Below, piece after piece: positions 16,804 through 27,644 of a stretch of DNA of 64,000 nucleotides. The notes under the pieces are model-generated. The model worked only from the letters and a program-made list of their open reading frames with translations. It had not been told where the DNA came from and made no database searches. How positions within the stretch are numbered: position 1 is the stretch's first letter; every line of letters starts with the position of its first letter. The position numbers were made by a program, and so were the translations under genes. The stretch lies in assembly GCF_014647975.1 (NCBI RefSeq), contig NZ_BMQF01000004.1, positions 434,001 through 498,000 of the forward strand, read 5' to 3'. The stretch is from Streptomyces fumigatiscleroticus (GTDB lineage: Bacteria > Actinomycetota > Actinomycetes > Streptomycetales > Streptomycetaceae).

Positions 16804-17703
16804 ATGAGCGACACCCCCGCACGTCCCCGGATCGCCTGGATCGGCCTCGGCATCATGGGCTCCCCCATGTCCGAGAACCTGATCAAGGCGGGGTACGACG
16901 TCACCGGCTACACCCTGGAGCAGGAGAAGCTGGACCGCCTGGCCGCCGCCGGCGGCACCGCGGCCGGCTCGGTCGCCGAAGCGGTCCGCGACGCCGACGT
17001 GATCATCACGATGGTGCCCGCCTCCCCGCAGGTCGAGGCGGTCGCCTACGGCCCCGACGGCATCCTGGAGAACGCCCGGCCCGGCGCGCTGCTGATCGAC
17101 ATGTCCTCGATCACCCCGCAGACCTCGGTCGACCTGGCGAAGGCCGCGCGGGAGAAGGGCGTGCGCGTGCTGGACGCCCCCGTCTCCGGCGGCGAGGCGG
17201 GCGCGGTCGAGGCCGTGCTGTCCATCATGGTCGGCGGCGACCAGGCCGACTTCGACGCCGCGAAGCCCCTCTTCGAGGCGCTGGGCAGGACCATCGTGCG
17301 GTGCGGTCCGCACGGCTCGGGCCAGACCGTGAAGGCCGCCAACCAGCTGATCGTCGCCGTCAACATCCAGGCCTGCGCCGAGGCCGTGGTCTTCCTGGAG
17401 AAGTCCGGCGTGGACCTGAGGGCGGCGCTGGACGTCCTCGGCGGCGGCCTGGCCGGCTCCACCGTGCTGACGCGCAAGAAGGACAACTTCCTCCACCGCG
17501 ACTTCACGCCCGGCTTCCGTATCGACCTGCACCACAAGGACCTGGGCATCGTCACGGACGCCGCCCGCGACGTCGGCGCCGCGCTGCCCGTGGGCGCCGT
17601 GGTCGCCCAGCTCGTCGCGTCGCTGCGCGCGCAGGGCGACGGCGGCCTGGACCACTCGGCCCTGCTGCGGGCCGTGGAGCGCCTCTCCGGCGCCGGGGTC
17701 TGA
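16804..17703 (+). CDS. glxR: 2-hydroxy-3-oxopropionate (tartronate semialdehyde) reductase
   Basis: The 299-residue beta-hydroxyacid dehydrogenase reduces tartronate semialdehyde to glycerate with NAD(P)H. Seen: Rossmann loop GLGIMGSPMSENL (residues 13-25), DAPVSGGEAGA substrate loop, and the catalytic lysine in GQTVKAANQL near residue 175. GAGAGG precedes the ATG. The open frame runs upstream through hyi, but the good ribosome site and family length settle on 16804. It forms one operon with hyi. Confidence 0.93.
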   Translation: MSDTPARPRIAWIGLGIMGSPMSENLIKAGYDVTGYTLEQEKLDRLAAAGGTAAGSVAEAVRDADVIITMVPASPQVEAVAYGPDGILENARPGALLIDMSSITPQTSVDLAKAAREKGVRVLDAPVSGGEAGAVEAVLSIMVGGDQADFDAAKPLFEALGRTIVRCGPHGSGQTVKAANQLIVAVNIQACAEAVVFLEKSGVDLRAALDVLGGGLAGSTVLTRKKDNFLHRDFTPGFRIDLHHKDLGIVTDAARDVGAALPVGAVVAQLVASLRAQGDGGLDHSALLRAVERLSGAGV

Positions 17704-18202
17704 CACCCCGCCGAAGACCTCCGGGCGGCGTCCGCCGCTGACATGTCCCGTCGCGCCCGAGCGGCGGCGCCGCCCGGAACCGGCCTCCCGAGCCGCCGGC
17801 AGGCGGGGACCGCGGCGGGGGCGCGAGCCAGTGCGGTGGTGAAGGCACCGGAGTGGCGCTTCTTCGACCCGAGGGGAGCGGACCCCGGTGCCGTCGCGCC
17901 CCCCGCGGTCCCGGCCCAGGGCCCCGGCCCGGGCCTGCCGGCCCGTGCAGCGCCGGATGCGGACGGTCTCGCATCCGGCGCTGCACGCGTTGTGCGGGGC
18001 GCCCTTCGGGCCGAGGGGGGGAAGGTCTTCCGGCGGCGTTCGTGCCGCACGCGTACGGCAGCCGCCGTATCCGGCCTACGGAATCCTCAGATCAACCTCT
18101 GAAATCGCATCCAGCATGCTTCAACCGCCCCCTGCCACGGGCACATTCACTGCACGCGGGGCCCGCCGGCACGGGGGCGGCGGGCCCCGCCGCGGGGGTG
18201 TC
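17704..18202. other. Gene-free stretch downstream of glxR
   Basis: About 500 bases with no convincing gene. The best structure is a perfect hairpin with 18-base arms (17944-17961 and 17970-17987, core GCAGCGCCGGATGCG) and an eight-base loop, which probably ends glxR transcription despite lying 240 bases away and having no T-run. The frame at 17743-18102 is Arg/Ala/Pro-rich and spans the hairpin, so it is not accepted as a gene. Confidence 0.55.
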
Positions 18203-18931
18203 ATGAGCGACGGCACGACGGCCGGGCCGGAACCGTACGCGGTCGCGCTGGTGCGGGGCGGTCCGCGCGCGGCGGTCACGGTGGCCGTGGTCGCGCTGTA
18301 TCTGCGGGGTGCCGTGGGAGCCGGCCGGACCGGCACACTGCGCCGGATCGCGGCGCCGCCGGCCGAGGGGGACGCACCGCCGTTCCGGCATCCGCTGGAG
18401 AAGGCGGTGCGGGTCGGCCTCTACCGGCCCGCCGGCATCCGAGAGCTGCTCGAACGGGCCGTCGTACGCCGTGCGCTGACGCGGATGCGGAAGGAGCTGG
18501 AGACGGCCGGCCGGCTCAGGCGCCTGGTGCCCGGGGCGACCCGCGCCGCCCGCCGTCACCTGGCCGCTCTCCAGGCGCGCCATCCGCTGCCCGACGGTCC
18601 CGAGGGGCTGGCGGAGGAGGACGTCCTGCTCGCCGTGGCGCTGCACGGCGACCGGGCCCTGACCGCGCTGGTGCCGGTCCTCGCCCGGGACGGCGGCCTC
18701 GTCGGCCGGGGCGGACCGGCGGACGAGGGCCTCTTCCCGGCCGGCCGGGGCTTCGTCCGCGGGATCATCGGCGTGGAGGGCTACGACGCGGACGGGGACG
18801 AGGACGAGGACGACCGCGGCCTCGGCGGCGGCCCGGGAGACCACGGCCACGATCACGGCCACACCTACGGCCACGACCACGGCTGGGGCGGCGGCCACGG
18901 CTGCGGAGGCGGCGGGGGCGGCGGGGACTGA
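18203..18931 (+). CDS. TIGR04222-like protein with His/Gly-rich tail
   Basis: The 242-residue protein matches, by eye, the actinobacterial TIGR04222 group: an N-terminal helical repeat with GGPRAAVTVAVVALYLRGAV, a second helical unit (residues about 130-170: GLAEEDVLLAVALHGDRAL), and a low-complexity end. The end (about residues 200-242) alternates His, Asp and Gly (HGHDHGHTYGHDHG) and then pure Gly with one Cys. No membrane helix is evident, unlike longer TIGR04222 proteins. The His tail could bind metal, though this is speculation. It sits between glxR and gcl, interrupting the glyoxylate genes. Confidence 0.7.
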   Translation: MSDGTTAGPEPYAVALVRGGPRAAVTVAVVALYLRGAVGAGRTGTLRRIAAPPAEGDAPPFRHPLEKAVRVGLYRPAGIRELLERAVVRRALTRMRKELETAGRLRRLVPGATRAARRHLAALQARHPLPDGPEGLAEEDVLLAVALHGDRALTALVPVLARDGGLVGRGGPADEGLFPAGRGFVRGIIGVEGYDADGDEDEDDRGLGGGPGDHGHDHGHTYGHDHGWGGGHGCGGGGGGGD

Positions 18932-18941
18932 GCACGCGCGC

Positions 18942-18972
18942 GGGGCGGCCCGTCCCGCGGACGGACCGCCCC
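18942..18972. terminator. Bidirectional terminator between TIGR04222 gene and gcl
   Basis: Arms GGGGCGGCCCGTCC (18942-18955) and GGACGGACCGCCCC (18959-18972) pair with one mismatch around a CGC loop in the 77-base gap between convergent genes. Confidence 0.65.
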
Positions 18973-19008
18973 CGGCCGGCGTGCCTCCGGCGCTACGGCG
19001 GTGTGCGC

Positions 19009-20793
<1,785 letters not shown>

Positions 20794-20851
20794 CGAGTAC
20801 TCCTGCTTCGGCTGTCGGATGGGTACTCCCGTCGCACCCCGCGGCGAGCAC

Positions 20852-20887
20852 TTCCGCATTACGGAAACTATCTTCTGCTATCTGGAA
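20852..20887. promoter_or_regulatory. Paired AllR-like operator sites upstream of gcl
   Basis: TTCCGCATTACGGAA (20852-20866) is a perfect inverted repeat with five central bases. TTCTGCTATCTGGAA (20873-20887) is a near copy starting exactly 21 bases later. The architecture equals that before hyi. The sites lie 59-94 bases upstream of the gcl start, where a repressor would act. Confidence 0.65.
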
Positions 20888-21002
20888 GCAATGTAAGCGG
20901 GTGCACGAAGGCCGTCAAGAGACGGACAGACGGGGGCCGTTCGGCGGAAGATGGGGGGACCGTTCCGACGAGACACACCGCCACATCGCTCTGGAGTGGG
21001 AC

Positions 21003-21680
21003 ATGTCCGAGATGGTGCCGGTGCGCTGCCCGGACTGTCGGCGCGAGCACCCGTTCACCGCGCCGTCCTACCCGTGCGCCTGCGGAACACCCGTGGCCCC
21101 GCCGCTCGACCCGCACACCACGGCGACGGCCGTGGTCCACCGCTCCTGGGACGAGGAGTGGGTCACGGTGCGCTGCGCGGCCTGCGGGCGCGCGAGCGAG
21201 TGGCCGCACCCGGAGCTGGGCTGTCCCTGCGGAACGATGCTGCGCGTTCCGGTGGCGGGGGCGGCCGGCGGCCGGGTGCCGCGTACCTCCGCGCCCGGGC
21301 GCCCCGCCTTCCGGCCCGTCCCGATCCGTACCGCCCTCGACGCGGTCACGGCCGCCGTGCTGTATCTGCGCTGGCTCGGCCACCGGGACGTGCACCGCGC
21401 GGACCGGCAGCCCACGTCCGGCGTGGGGCTCGCCGCCCCCGGCATCGTGGCGCAGGTGGATCCGCAGCTGCGGCCGGCCTGCCCGCGCGATGTGGAGTGC
21501 CTGTGGCTGACGGCCCTGACGGAGTCCGCGGACTGCGTCCACTTCTCCCTCGCCGGGTACACCGACGACGCCCTCGCCCGCGCCGACCAGCTGGGCGTCT
21601 GCCTGTTCGTCCTCGACCCCACGGGCCTGCCCCGCCCGGCCAACGCCCCGGCCACCGCCCTCGACGCGTCGGGGGGCTGA
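21003..21680 (+). CDS. Zinc-ribbon protein with degenerate Mrr-like nuclease fold
   Basis: The 225-residue protein begins with two zinc-ribbon-like modules (CPDC...CACG at about residues 8-27, CAAC...CPCG at about 58-78). The C-terminal half resembles the order of a restriction-endonuclease-like (Mrr) fold: a helix with TAAVLYLRWLGH, a strand at GLAAPGIVAQVDP, a helix, then HFSLAGYTDDALARADQLG and a final strand CLFVLDP. The Asp and Glu/Gln-x-Lys catalytic residues are replaced, so cleavage is unlikely. It may bind DNA or another partner without cutting. The ATG is chosen because the first CxxC pair follows at once. It is divergent from gcl. Confidence 0.6.
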   Translation: MSEMVPVRCPDCRREHPFTAPSYPCACGTPVAPPLDPHTTATAVVHRSWDEEWVTVRCAACGRASEWPHPELGCPCGTMLRVPVAGAAGGRVPRTSAPGRPAFRPVPIRTALDAVTAAVLYLRWLGHRDVHRADRQPTSGVGLAAPGIVAQVDPQLRPACPRDVECLWLTALTESADCVHFSLAGYTDDALARADQLGVCLFVLDPTGLPRPANAPATALDASGG

Positions 21681-21793
21681 ACGGGGCGCCCGGCCCCCGG
21701 GTGTTCAGGGGTCGGCGGCGCCGGCCGGACCCGGCACCGGGGCACGGCCGGCCGCCCAACCACCGGACGACCGTGGGCTTCCTCTGCTCCGCC

Positions 21794-21813
21794 GGTCAGC
21801 CAGATGGCTGACC
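21794..21813. terminator. Short hairpin between convergent genes
   Basis: GGTCAGCCA (21794-21802) and TGGCTGACC (21805-21813) form a perfect stem in the 155-base gap between the zinc-ribbon gene and the acyl-CoA synthetase gene, probably ending the latter. Confidence 0.5.
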
Positions 21814-21835
21814 AGTGAACCGGCGGGCGGGGCCG

Positions 21836-23377
21836 TCAGTTGACGTCCCGGCCGCGGCCCGCCCAGTACGGCTCACGGAGTCTGAACTTCTGGATCTTTC
21901 CGGTCGCCGTCCGGGGGATCGCGTCGCGGAACTCCACACTCGTCGGTGCCTTGTAGCGGGCCATCCGTTCCTTGCAGTACGCGATGATCTCCGCCTCGGT
22001 CACCGCCGCGCCCTCGGCCGGCACCACCAATGCCTTGATCGTCTCGCCCCACTTCGCGTCCGGCACCCCGATCACCGCGACCTCCGCCACCGCGGGATGG
22101 CTGAAGATGGTGTCCTCCACCTCGATGGACGACACGTTCTCGCCCCCGGTGATGATCACGTCCTTCTTGCGGTCCGAGATCGTCAGGTGTCCGTCGGTCT
22201 CGTCGACCGTCCCTCCGTCCCCGGTGCGGAACCAGCCGTCCTCCAGCACCGCCGCCGTCTCCTCCGGCTTCTCCCAGTAGCCGTCCAGGACGACGTTGGC
22301 ACGCGCCAGCACCTCGCCGGAGTCCGCCACGCGGAGTCTCACGCCGAGCGCGGGCAGGCCCGCCCGCGACAGCTTCCGGGCCCGCTCCCGTGCCGGAAGC
22401 CCCGCGTCCTCGGGCCGGGCACGGTTGAACGTCAGCACCGGCGACGTCTCCGTCAGGCCGTAGATCTGGAGGAACTCCCAGCCCAGTTCCTCGCCCACCC
22501 GCTGGATCATCCGGCTGGGCGGCGGCGCGCCCGCGCACACGATCCGTACGCGGTCCCGCCCGGGGATCTCGCCCTTCCAGTCCGCCGCCGCGTCCAGCAC
22601 CGCGTTCCACACCGCCGGCGCACCGCACATCAGCGTCACCCCGTGCTGGTCCACCCGGCGCAGGATCTCCGCCCCGTCCACCTTGCGCAGCACCACCTGC
22701 TTCACCCCGAGCCCGGCCATCACGAACGGCATCCCCCAGCCGTTGCAGTGGAACATCGGCAGGGTGTGCAGATAGACGTCGCGCTCCCATGCCCGGGTGT
22801 GCAGGCCGAACGTCAGCCCGTTCACCCAGATGTTGCGGTGCGTGAGCTGGACCCCCTTGGGGCGGGCGGTCGTGCCCGAGGTGTAGTTGATCGTCGCCGT
22901 GGCGTCCTCGTCCGGGTCGGACCACGGGCGCGGCTCGACCCCGAACCGCATCAGCTCCGTCTCCGTCTGCTCGCCCAGGACGAAACGGTGGTCCACCGCG
23001 AGGTCCGCCGTCGCCTCCCGCACCTCCGGGTCGACGAGCAGCACCCTGGCGCCGCTCTGCCGCACCACGTACTCGATCTCCTCCGCCTTCAGGCGGAAGT
23101 TGACCGGAACACAGATCCGGCCGCTCATCGGCACCGCGAACAGCAGCTCCAGCAGACGGGCCGAGTTGTGGCTGACCACCGCCACCCGCTCGCCCTCCCC
23201 GACCCCGAGCGCGTCCAGGCCCGCCTGCCACGCCCGTACGCGCTCGCCCAGCCGTCCGTACGTGGACGGCGCCACCGGCGGCGCGGGCTGGTCCGGTTCG
23301 TCGATCACGCCGGGGGCGGCGGCGAAGCCCAGCTCGGCCCGGTACATGAAGTCCGCAATCGTCATGGGAACGCGCAT
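21836..23377 (-). CDS. Acyl-CoA synthetase (ANL superfamily)
   Basis: The 513-residue adenylate-forming enzyme activates a carboxylic acid with ATP and joins it to CoA. Motifs: INYTSGTTARPKGV (A3, P-loop-like) near residue 168, YGLTETSPVL (A5), WFRTGDGG (A7), and the A10 lysine in PRTATGKIQKF near the C-terminus. Length is normal for medium/long-chain fatty acyl or aryl acid ligases; the exact acid cannot be read. GAGGGAGAG lies before the ATG. It is divergent from the LAL regulator, about 320 bases away; control by it is possible but unproven. Confidence 0.9.
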   Translation of the reverse strand: MRVPMTIADFMYRAELGFAAAPGVIDEPDQPAPPVAPSTYGRLGERVRAWQAGLDALGVGEGERVAVVSHNSARLLELLFAVPMSGRICVPVNFRLKAEEIEYVVRQSGARVLLVDPEVREATADLAVDHRFVLGEQTETELMRFGVEPRPWSDPDEDATATINYTSGTTARPKGVQLTHRNIWVNGLTFGLHTRAWERDVYLHTLPMFHCNGWGMPFVMAGLGVKQVVLRKVDGAEILRRVDQHGVTLMCGAPAVWNAVLDAAADWKGEIPGRDRVRIVCAGAPPPSRMIQRVGEELGWEFLQIYGLTETSPVLTFNRARPEDAGLPARERARKLSRAGLPALGVRLRVADSGEVLARANVVLDGYWEKPEETAAVLEDGWFRTGDGGTVDETDGHLTISDRKKDVIITGGENVSSIEVEDTIFSHPAVAEVAVIGVPDAKWGETIKALVVPAEGAAVTEAEIIAYCKERMARYKAPTSVEFRDAIPRTATGKIQKFRLREPYWAGRGRDVN

Positions 23378-23695
23378 CGCTCTCCCTCACTCCCTGGGCC
23401 CGTGTCACCGCCGGGCGGCTCACCGCCGGGCGGCTCACCGCCATCGTGCAGCCCGCGACGCGGATCTCACCACCTCCGGACGGAGGACATCAGGGAGGAG
23501 AAGGTGTTCCCGCACCGTGCCGAGGGGAAGCCGCGGGCCGTCGGCCCCCTCGGCTTCGGGAGGAACGTTATTCGTCCCGGCGTGCTCGGTAATTGTCCAT
23601 ACCGGACGGCTGTTGTTTCCCTCACCGTCTCATTCCTCCGAAACGGAAACAGCCGGTGCCTAATATTGGCCAGGACACGACACGCGGAGGGAGCG
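23378..23695. other. Divergent intergenic region of acyl-CoA synthetase and LAL regulator
   Basis: About 318 bases. Near the left end GCCGGGCGGCTCACC occurs twice in tandem (about 23410-23440). The right part is AT-richer (TTATTCG around 23570, CTAATATTGG around 23660) and should hold the promoter of the LAL gene. No gene is supported. Confidence 0.5.
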
Positions 23696-26509
23696 GTGAC
23701 CGTGCGACGGGACGTCAAGGAGCCTGCGGGATACCGCCCCGACCTGGTCATCGGCCGGGAGGAGACGTGCGCGGAGACGGATGGCCAGCTGGCTCGCGGA
23801 GGCAGCGTGCTGCTGCACGGGCCCGGCGGAATAGGAAAATCGACCGTTCTGCGCGCCGTGGCCGCGAAATACGCCGGTACGGCACGGACCGTGTTGCGCT
23901 GTTCGGCCACGGAGTCCGAAAGACATCTGCCGTTCCTGGCCCTCGCCGATCTTCTCGGCCCGGCGCTGGAGGAGGTGGCCCACCGGCTGCCCGCCGCCCA
24001 GCGCACCGCGCTGGAGTCCGCGCTCACCGGCCGCGGCGAGTCCACCCTGAGACGCGACGGGCTCGCGCTGCGCCTGGCCGTGCTGTCGGCGCTGCGCGCG
24101 CTCGCCGCCGGCGGTCCCGTCCTGGTCGTCGCCGACGACCTCCAGTGGCTGGACCCCGCCAGCGCCGAACTCCTCGGCTTCGCCGCCCGCCGGCTGGGCG
24201 ACACCCCGGTGCGGCTGCTGTGCGCGGCACGCACCGAGGGGCAGGACTACGACCGGTTTCTACGCGCGTTGCCCCCGGACACCCGCGCCGTCCGGCTGGG
24301 CCCCCTCTCCCGCGCCCATGTCTCCGCGCTCCTCGACCACCGCGGCTACCTGGCCGGCCTGCCCCGTTCCACGGTCCGCGAGATCCACCGCACCAGCGGC
24401 GGCAATCCGCTGTTCGCCCTCGAACTGGGCCGCGCCCTCGCCGAGAGCCCCACCCCGCCCCGCCCCGGTGAGCCGCTGCCGGTGCCGACCTCGCTGCGGG
24501 CCCTGGTCCTCAGCCGTCTGGACCTGCTGCCGGACGGGGCGCGCCACACCCTGCTGGTGGCGAGCGCCGGCGCCCGTCCCACCCTGGCGCTGCTGCACGC
24601 GGCCGGCCGCGCCGACGCCGAGGCGGAGACGGCCCGCGCGGCCGAGCTGGGCCTGCTGGCGACCGAACCGGAGGGGCCCGCCGTACGGTTCGCGCATCCG
24701 CTGATCTCCGCCGCGCTGTACGCGGAGGCACCGGCGCCGGAGCGGCGGGCCGCGCACGCGGCGCTGTCCCGGGCGGCGTCCGACCCGATCGAACGCGCCA
24801 GACACCTGGCGCTGGCCACCACGGGCACCGACCCGGAGGTGGCCGCCCGGCTGGCGCGGGCCGCCGCGCTGGCCCGGGACCGCGGGGCGCCGTCGGTGGC
24901 CGCCTCGCTCGGGCTGCTCGCCGCCCGGCACACCCCGGCCGGCGGTGAACCGGGGCCGGACGAGCGAAGACTGCGGGCCGCCGAGGACGCCATCACCGCG
25001 GGCGAGGTGGATCTGGCCCGGGACATCGCCCGGGAGGTGCTGACCCGGGCGAACGTGCCCGCCCATCGGGTACGGGCCTGGATGGTGGTGATCGAGGCGG
25101 CCGGGCAGGCCCTCGGCGAGGTCGACACCGTCTACCCGCAGGCGCTGGCCGACGCGGGCGACGACCCGCGGCTGCTCGCCCTGGTCCACTACCAGCTGGC
25201 CTGGCGCGGGCTGGTCGTCCAGGGCGACTTCGCCCAGGGCCGCGAGGAGGCCGCGCACGCGGCACGGCTGGCCGCGCGCGCCGGCGACCGGCGCACCGAG
25301 CTGCTGGCGCTCGCCTTCCAGGCGCAGGCCGAGACCCTGATGGGCCACCCGGACGCCCCCGCCACCATCGGGCGGGCGCTTCAGGAGCCGCAGGACCCCT
25401 GGGTGGCGTGCCACCACAACGGGGCGCGCTCGGCCAGGTTCCGCTGGCTGCTGATGAGCGACCAGCTGGCCGAGGCCCGCTCCACCGTGACCGCGCTGCT
25501 GCGCGAGGTGCGGCGGCGCGGCATGGCCGAGAGCGAGGTGCACTACCTGCGCTTCCTGGCCGAGACCGAGCTGCGCTCCGGGCACTGCGGACGCGCCCTG
25601 GACTTGGCCGGGGAGAGCCTCGGGCTGGCCCGGGACGCGGGGATGGGCGAGGGGGCGAGCGCCATGCTCACCTCGCTCGCCGAGGCCGCCGGCGGCGACG
25701 TGGGCCGTGCCCTGGCGCTGGCCCGGGAGGCGGTGGCCCGCGCGGAGGAGGACGGCGACGTCGTCTACCTCTCGCGCACCCTGGCCGCGCTGGGCCACGC
25801 CCATCTGGTGGCCGGCGACGACCGGGAGGCCGTCGGCGCGCTGCGCCGGGTGCGGGAGCTGGAGAACGGCATCGGCATCACCGACCCGGCGCGCGGCCGC
25901 TGGCACGGCGACCTGGCCGAGGCCCTGGTGCGCATCGGGGAGGTCGCCGAGGCCCAGGACGTCGTCGACGCCGCCCGCGCCCAGGCGCTGCGGCTGGGCC
26001 GGCAGAGCGTGCTGGCCGTGCTGGACCGGGCGGAGGCGCTGGTGCGCGCGGCGCGCGGCGAACACGAGGCGGCGCTGGCGCAGTTGACGTCCGTGCAGGA
26101 CCGGCTGGCCGGGCTGGGATACGGCCTGGAGGAGGCGCGGGCCGCCTTCGCGCTGGCCCGGCTGCGCACCCAGCGGCCGGGACCGACCTCGTACGACGAG
26201 GCGGCGCGGCTGTTCCGGCGCTGCCGGGCGCTGCCCTGGCTGCGGCAGGTGGAGGCGGCCGCCACCGCGGGTCCGGCACGGCCGGCCCCCGCTCCCGCCG
26301 CCGGGCCCGACGGTCTGCACGGCCTGGCCTCGATGGAGCGTCAGGTGGCCTCGCTGGTCATGGAGGGCGCCACCAACCGGGAGATAGCCGCCCGCCTGTT
26401 CGTCAGCGTCAAGACCGTCGAGGCGACGCTCACCCGGGTCTACCGCAAGCTGGGGATCCGCTCGCGGGTGGACATCGTCCGGCTGGCGGCGGGGCGGCAC
26501 CCGTCCTGA
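23696..26509 (+). CDS. LAL-type LuxR regulator with AAA ATPase domain
   Basis: The 937-residue regulator has a P-loop ATPase at the N-terminus (Walker A GPGGIGKST near residue 45; Walker B VLVVADDLQWLD near residue 145), a long helical TPR-like middle, and a C-terminal LuxR helix-turn-helix (MERQVASLVMEGATNREIAA, then VKTVEATLTRVYRKLGI). LAL proteins of this size activate target promoters in response to unknown signals. The GTG at 23696 or the one at 23702 may be the start, since GGAGGGAG lies at 23686-23693; the frame far upstream crosses the acyl-CoA synthetase gene. Targets are not evident. Confidence 0.88.
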   Translation: MTVRRDVKEPAGYRPDLVIGREETCAETDGQLARGGSVLLHGPGGIGKSTVLRAVAAKYAGTARTVLRCSATESERHLPFLALADLLGPALEEVAHRLPAAQRTALESALTGRGESTLRRDGLALRLAVLSALRALAAGGPVLVVADDLQWLDPASAELLGFAARRLGDTPVRLLCAARTEGQDYDRFLRALPPDTRAVRLGPLSRAHVSALLDHRGYLAGLPRSTVREIHRTSGGNPLFALELGRALAESPTPPRPGEPLPVPTSLRALVLSRLDLLPDGARHTLLVASAGARPTLALLHAAGRADAEAETARAAELGLLATEPEGPAVRFAHPLISAALYAEAPAPERRAAHAALSRAASDPIERARHLALATTGTDPEVAARLARAAALARDRGAPSVAASLGLLAARHTPAGGEPGPDERRLRAAEDAITAGEVDLARDIAREVLTRANVPAHRVRAWMVVIEAAGQALGEVDTVYPQALADAGDDPRLLALVHYQLAWRGLVVQGDFAQGREEAAHAARLAARAGDRRTELLALAFQAQAETLMGHPDAPATIGRALQEPQDPWVACHHNGARSARFRWLLMSDQLAEARSTVTALLREVRRRGMAESEVHYLRFLAETELRSGHCGRALDLAGESLGLARDAGMGEGASAMLTSLAEAAGGDVGRALALAREAVARAEEDGDVVYLSRTLAALGHAHLVAGDDREAVGALRRVRELENGIGITDPARGRWHGDLAEALVRIGEVAEAQDVVDAARAQALRLGRQSVLAVLDRAEALVRAARGEHEAALAQLTSVQDRLAGLGYGLEEARAAFALARLRTQRPGPTSYDEAARLFRRCRALPWLRQVEAAATAGPARPAPAPAAGPDGLHGLASMERQVASLVMEGATNREIAARLFVSVKTVEATLTRVYRKLGIRSRVDIVRLAAGRHPS

Positions 26510-26716
26510 GCCCGAAGAGGGGTTTACCGGTGGGGACCGAGGGTTTTCCCTGCCCTGCCCCGGCCGTCCTAGGGCGTTCCCTCATTGGGGGAAGGGCTCG
26601 GTGGGCCCTAGCTTGGAGCTGTGCCGCTCGCCGGACACACGGGGCGGGTTCTTCCGGCCCCGTGCACCACCCCCCACCCGCGCGACCCCCCACCGGCAAC
26701 CCTCTGGGAGGAACTC

Positions 26717-27508
26717 ATGTTCGGGCTCCACCGTGCCAGGAGAACCGCCGCGGCCCTCGCCGCCACCGCTGCCGCCGCCGCGACCGCGCTGTTCGCCGCG
26801 CCCGGCGCCGTCGCCGCGCCCCAGCCGATCGTCGGCGGTACGACGACCACGACGACGACGTACCCGTACATGATGCAGATCACGGACGCCTACCAGAACC
26901 AGTTCTGCGGCGGCACCCTGGTCTCCCCGACCAAGGTGGTCACCGCCGCCCACTGCATGGTCGGCGAGACCACCGGCAGTGTGCGCGTGGTCGGCGGCCG
27001 GACCTATCTCAACGGCACCAACGGCACGGTCAGCCGGGTCAGCAGGATCTGGGTCAACCCGGGCTACACCGACGCCACCAACGGCGACGACGTGGCCGTG
27101 CTGACGCTGTCGACGTCGATGCCGTACACGACGGCGAAGTACGTCTCCTCCTCGGACACCGCCGTGTACGCGGCCGGCACCACCGCGCGGATCGTCGGCT
27201 GGGGCACCACCTCCGAGAACGGCGGCTCCTCCAACCAGCTGCGGACGGCGACCGTGCCGGTCGTCTCCGACTCGAGCTGCCGCAGCTCCTACGGCTCCGA
27301 CTTCGTCGCGAGCGACATGGTGTGCGCCGGATACACCTCCGGCGGTGTGGACACCTGCCAGGGCGACAGCGGCGGTCCCCTGCTCATCGGGGGCGTCCTG
27401 GCAGGGATCACTTCCTGGGGCGAGGGCTGCGCCTGGGCCGGTTACCCGGGTGTCTACACCCGGCTGACCACCTTCTCGAGCCTGGTGACCGCGCAGGTCA
27501 ACTCCTAG
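26717..27508 (+). CDS. Secreted trypsin-like serine protease (S1A)
   Basis: The 263-residue preproprotein has an Arg-rich, Ala-rich signal peptide (about residues 1-33), a very short propeptide (APQP), and mature IVGG at about residue 38. The triad is complete: His in VVTAAHCM, Asp in GDDVAVL, and Ser in CQGDSGGPL. The Asp six residues before the active Ser (DTCQGDSGG) gives trypsin-type Arg/Lys specificity. Six Cys form the expected disulfides. GGAGGAAC precedes the ATG. It is followed by a strong terminator and is monocistronic. It is an extracellular scavenging or developmental protease of the Streptomyces trypsin type. Confidence 0.95.
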   Translation: MFGLHRARRTAAALAATAAAAATALFAAPGAVAAPQPIVGGTTTTTTTYPYMMQITDAYQNQFCGGTLVSPTKVVTAAHCMVGETTGSVRVVGGRTYLNGTNGTVSRVSRIWVNPGYTDATNGDDVAVLTLSTSMPYTTAKYVSSSDTAVYAAGTTARIVGWGTTSENGGSSNQLRTATVPVVSDSSCRSSYGSDFVASDMVCAGYTSGGVDTCQGDSGGPLLIGGVLAGITSWGEGCAWAGYPGVYTRLTTFSSLVTAQVNS

Positions 27509-27546
27509 CCCGACAGGACTCCTGAGTACCCCTCAGGAAAGAACCG

Positions 27547-27590
27547 GGGGGCGTCGCGGGCCACCACGAGCGGCCCGCGACGCCCCCTTT
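27547..27590 (+). terminator. Intrinsic terminator of the trypsin gene
   Basis: GGGGGCGTCGCGGGCC (27547-27562) and its perfect complement (27572-27587) form a 16-base stem with a nine-base loop followed by TTT, 38 bases after the stop. Confidence 0.85.
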
Positions 27591-27644
27591 CCATGCCGCC
27601 GCCACCCGGTCGGGCCGATTGCCCGGCGCCCGCACAGGGCACCC

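Noticed and set aside
17743..18102. 119-residue plus-strand frame
   Set aside because: Composition is Arg/Ala/Pro-rich and the frame crosses an 18-base hairpin; no domain or good start.
23378..23695. Start of the LAL gene far upstream near 21815
   Set aside because: That frame runs antisense through the whole acyl-CoA synthetase gene; GTG at 23696 has a ribosome site.
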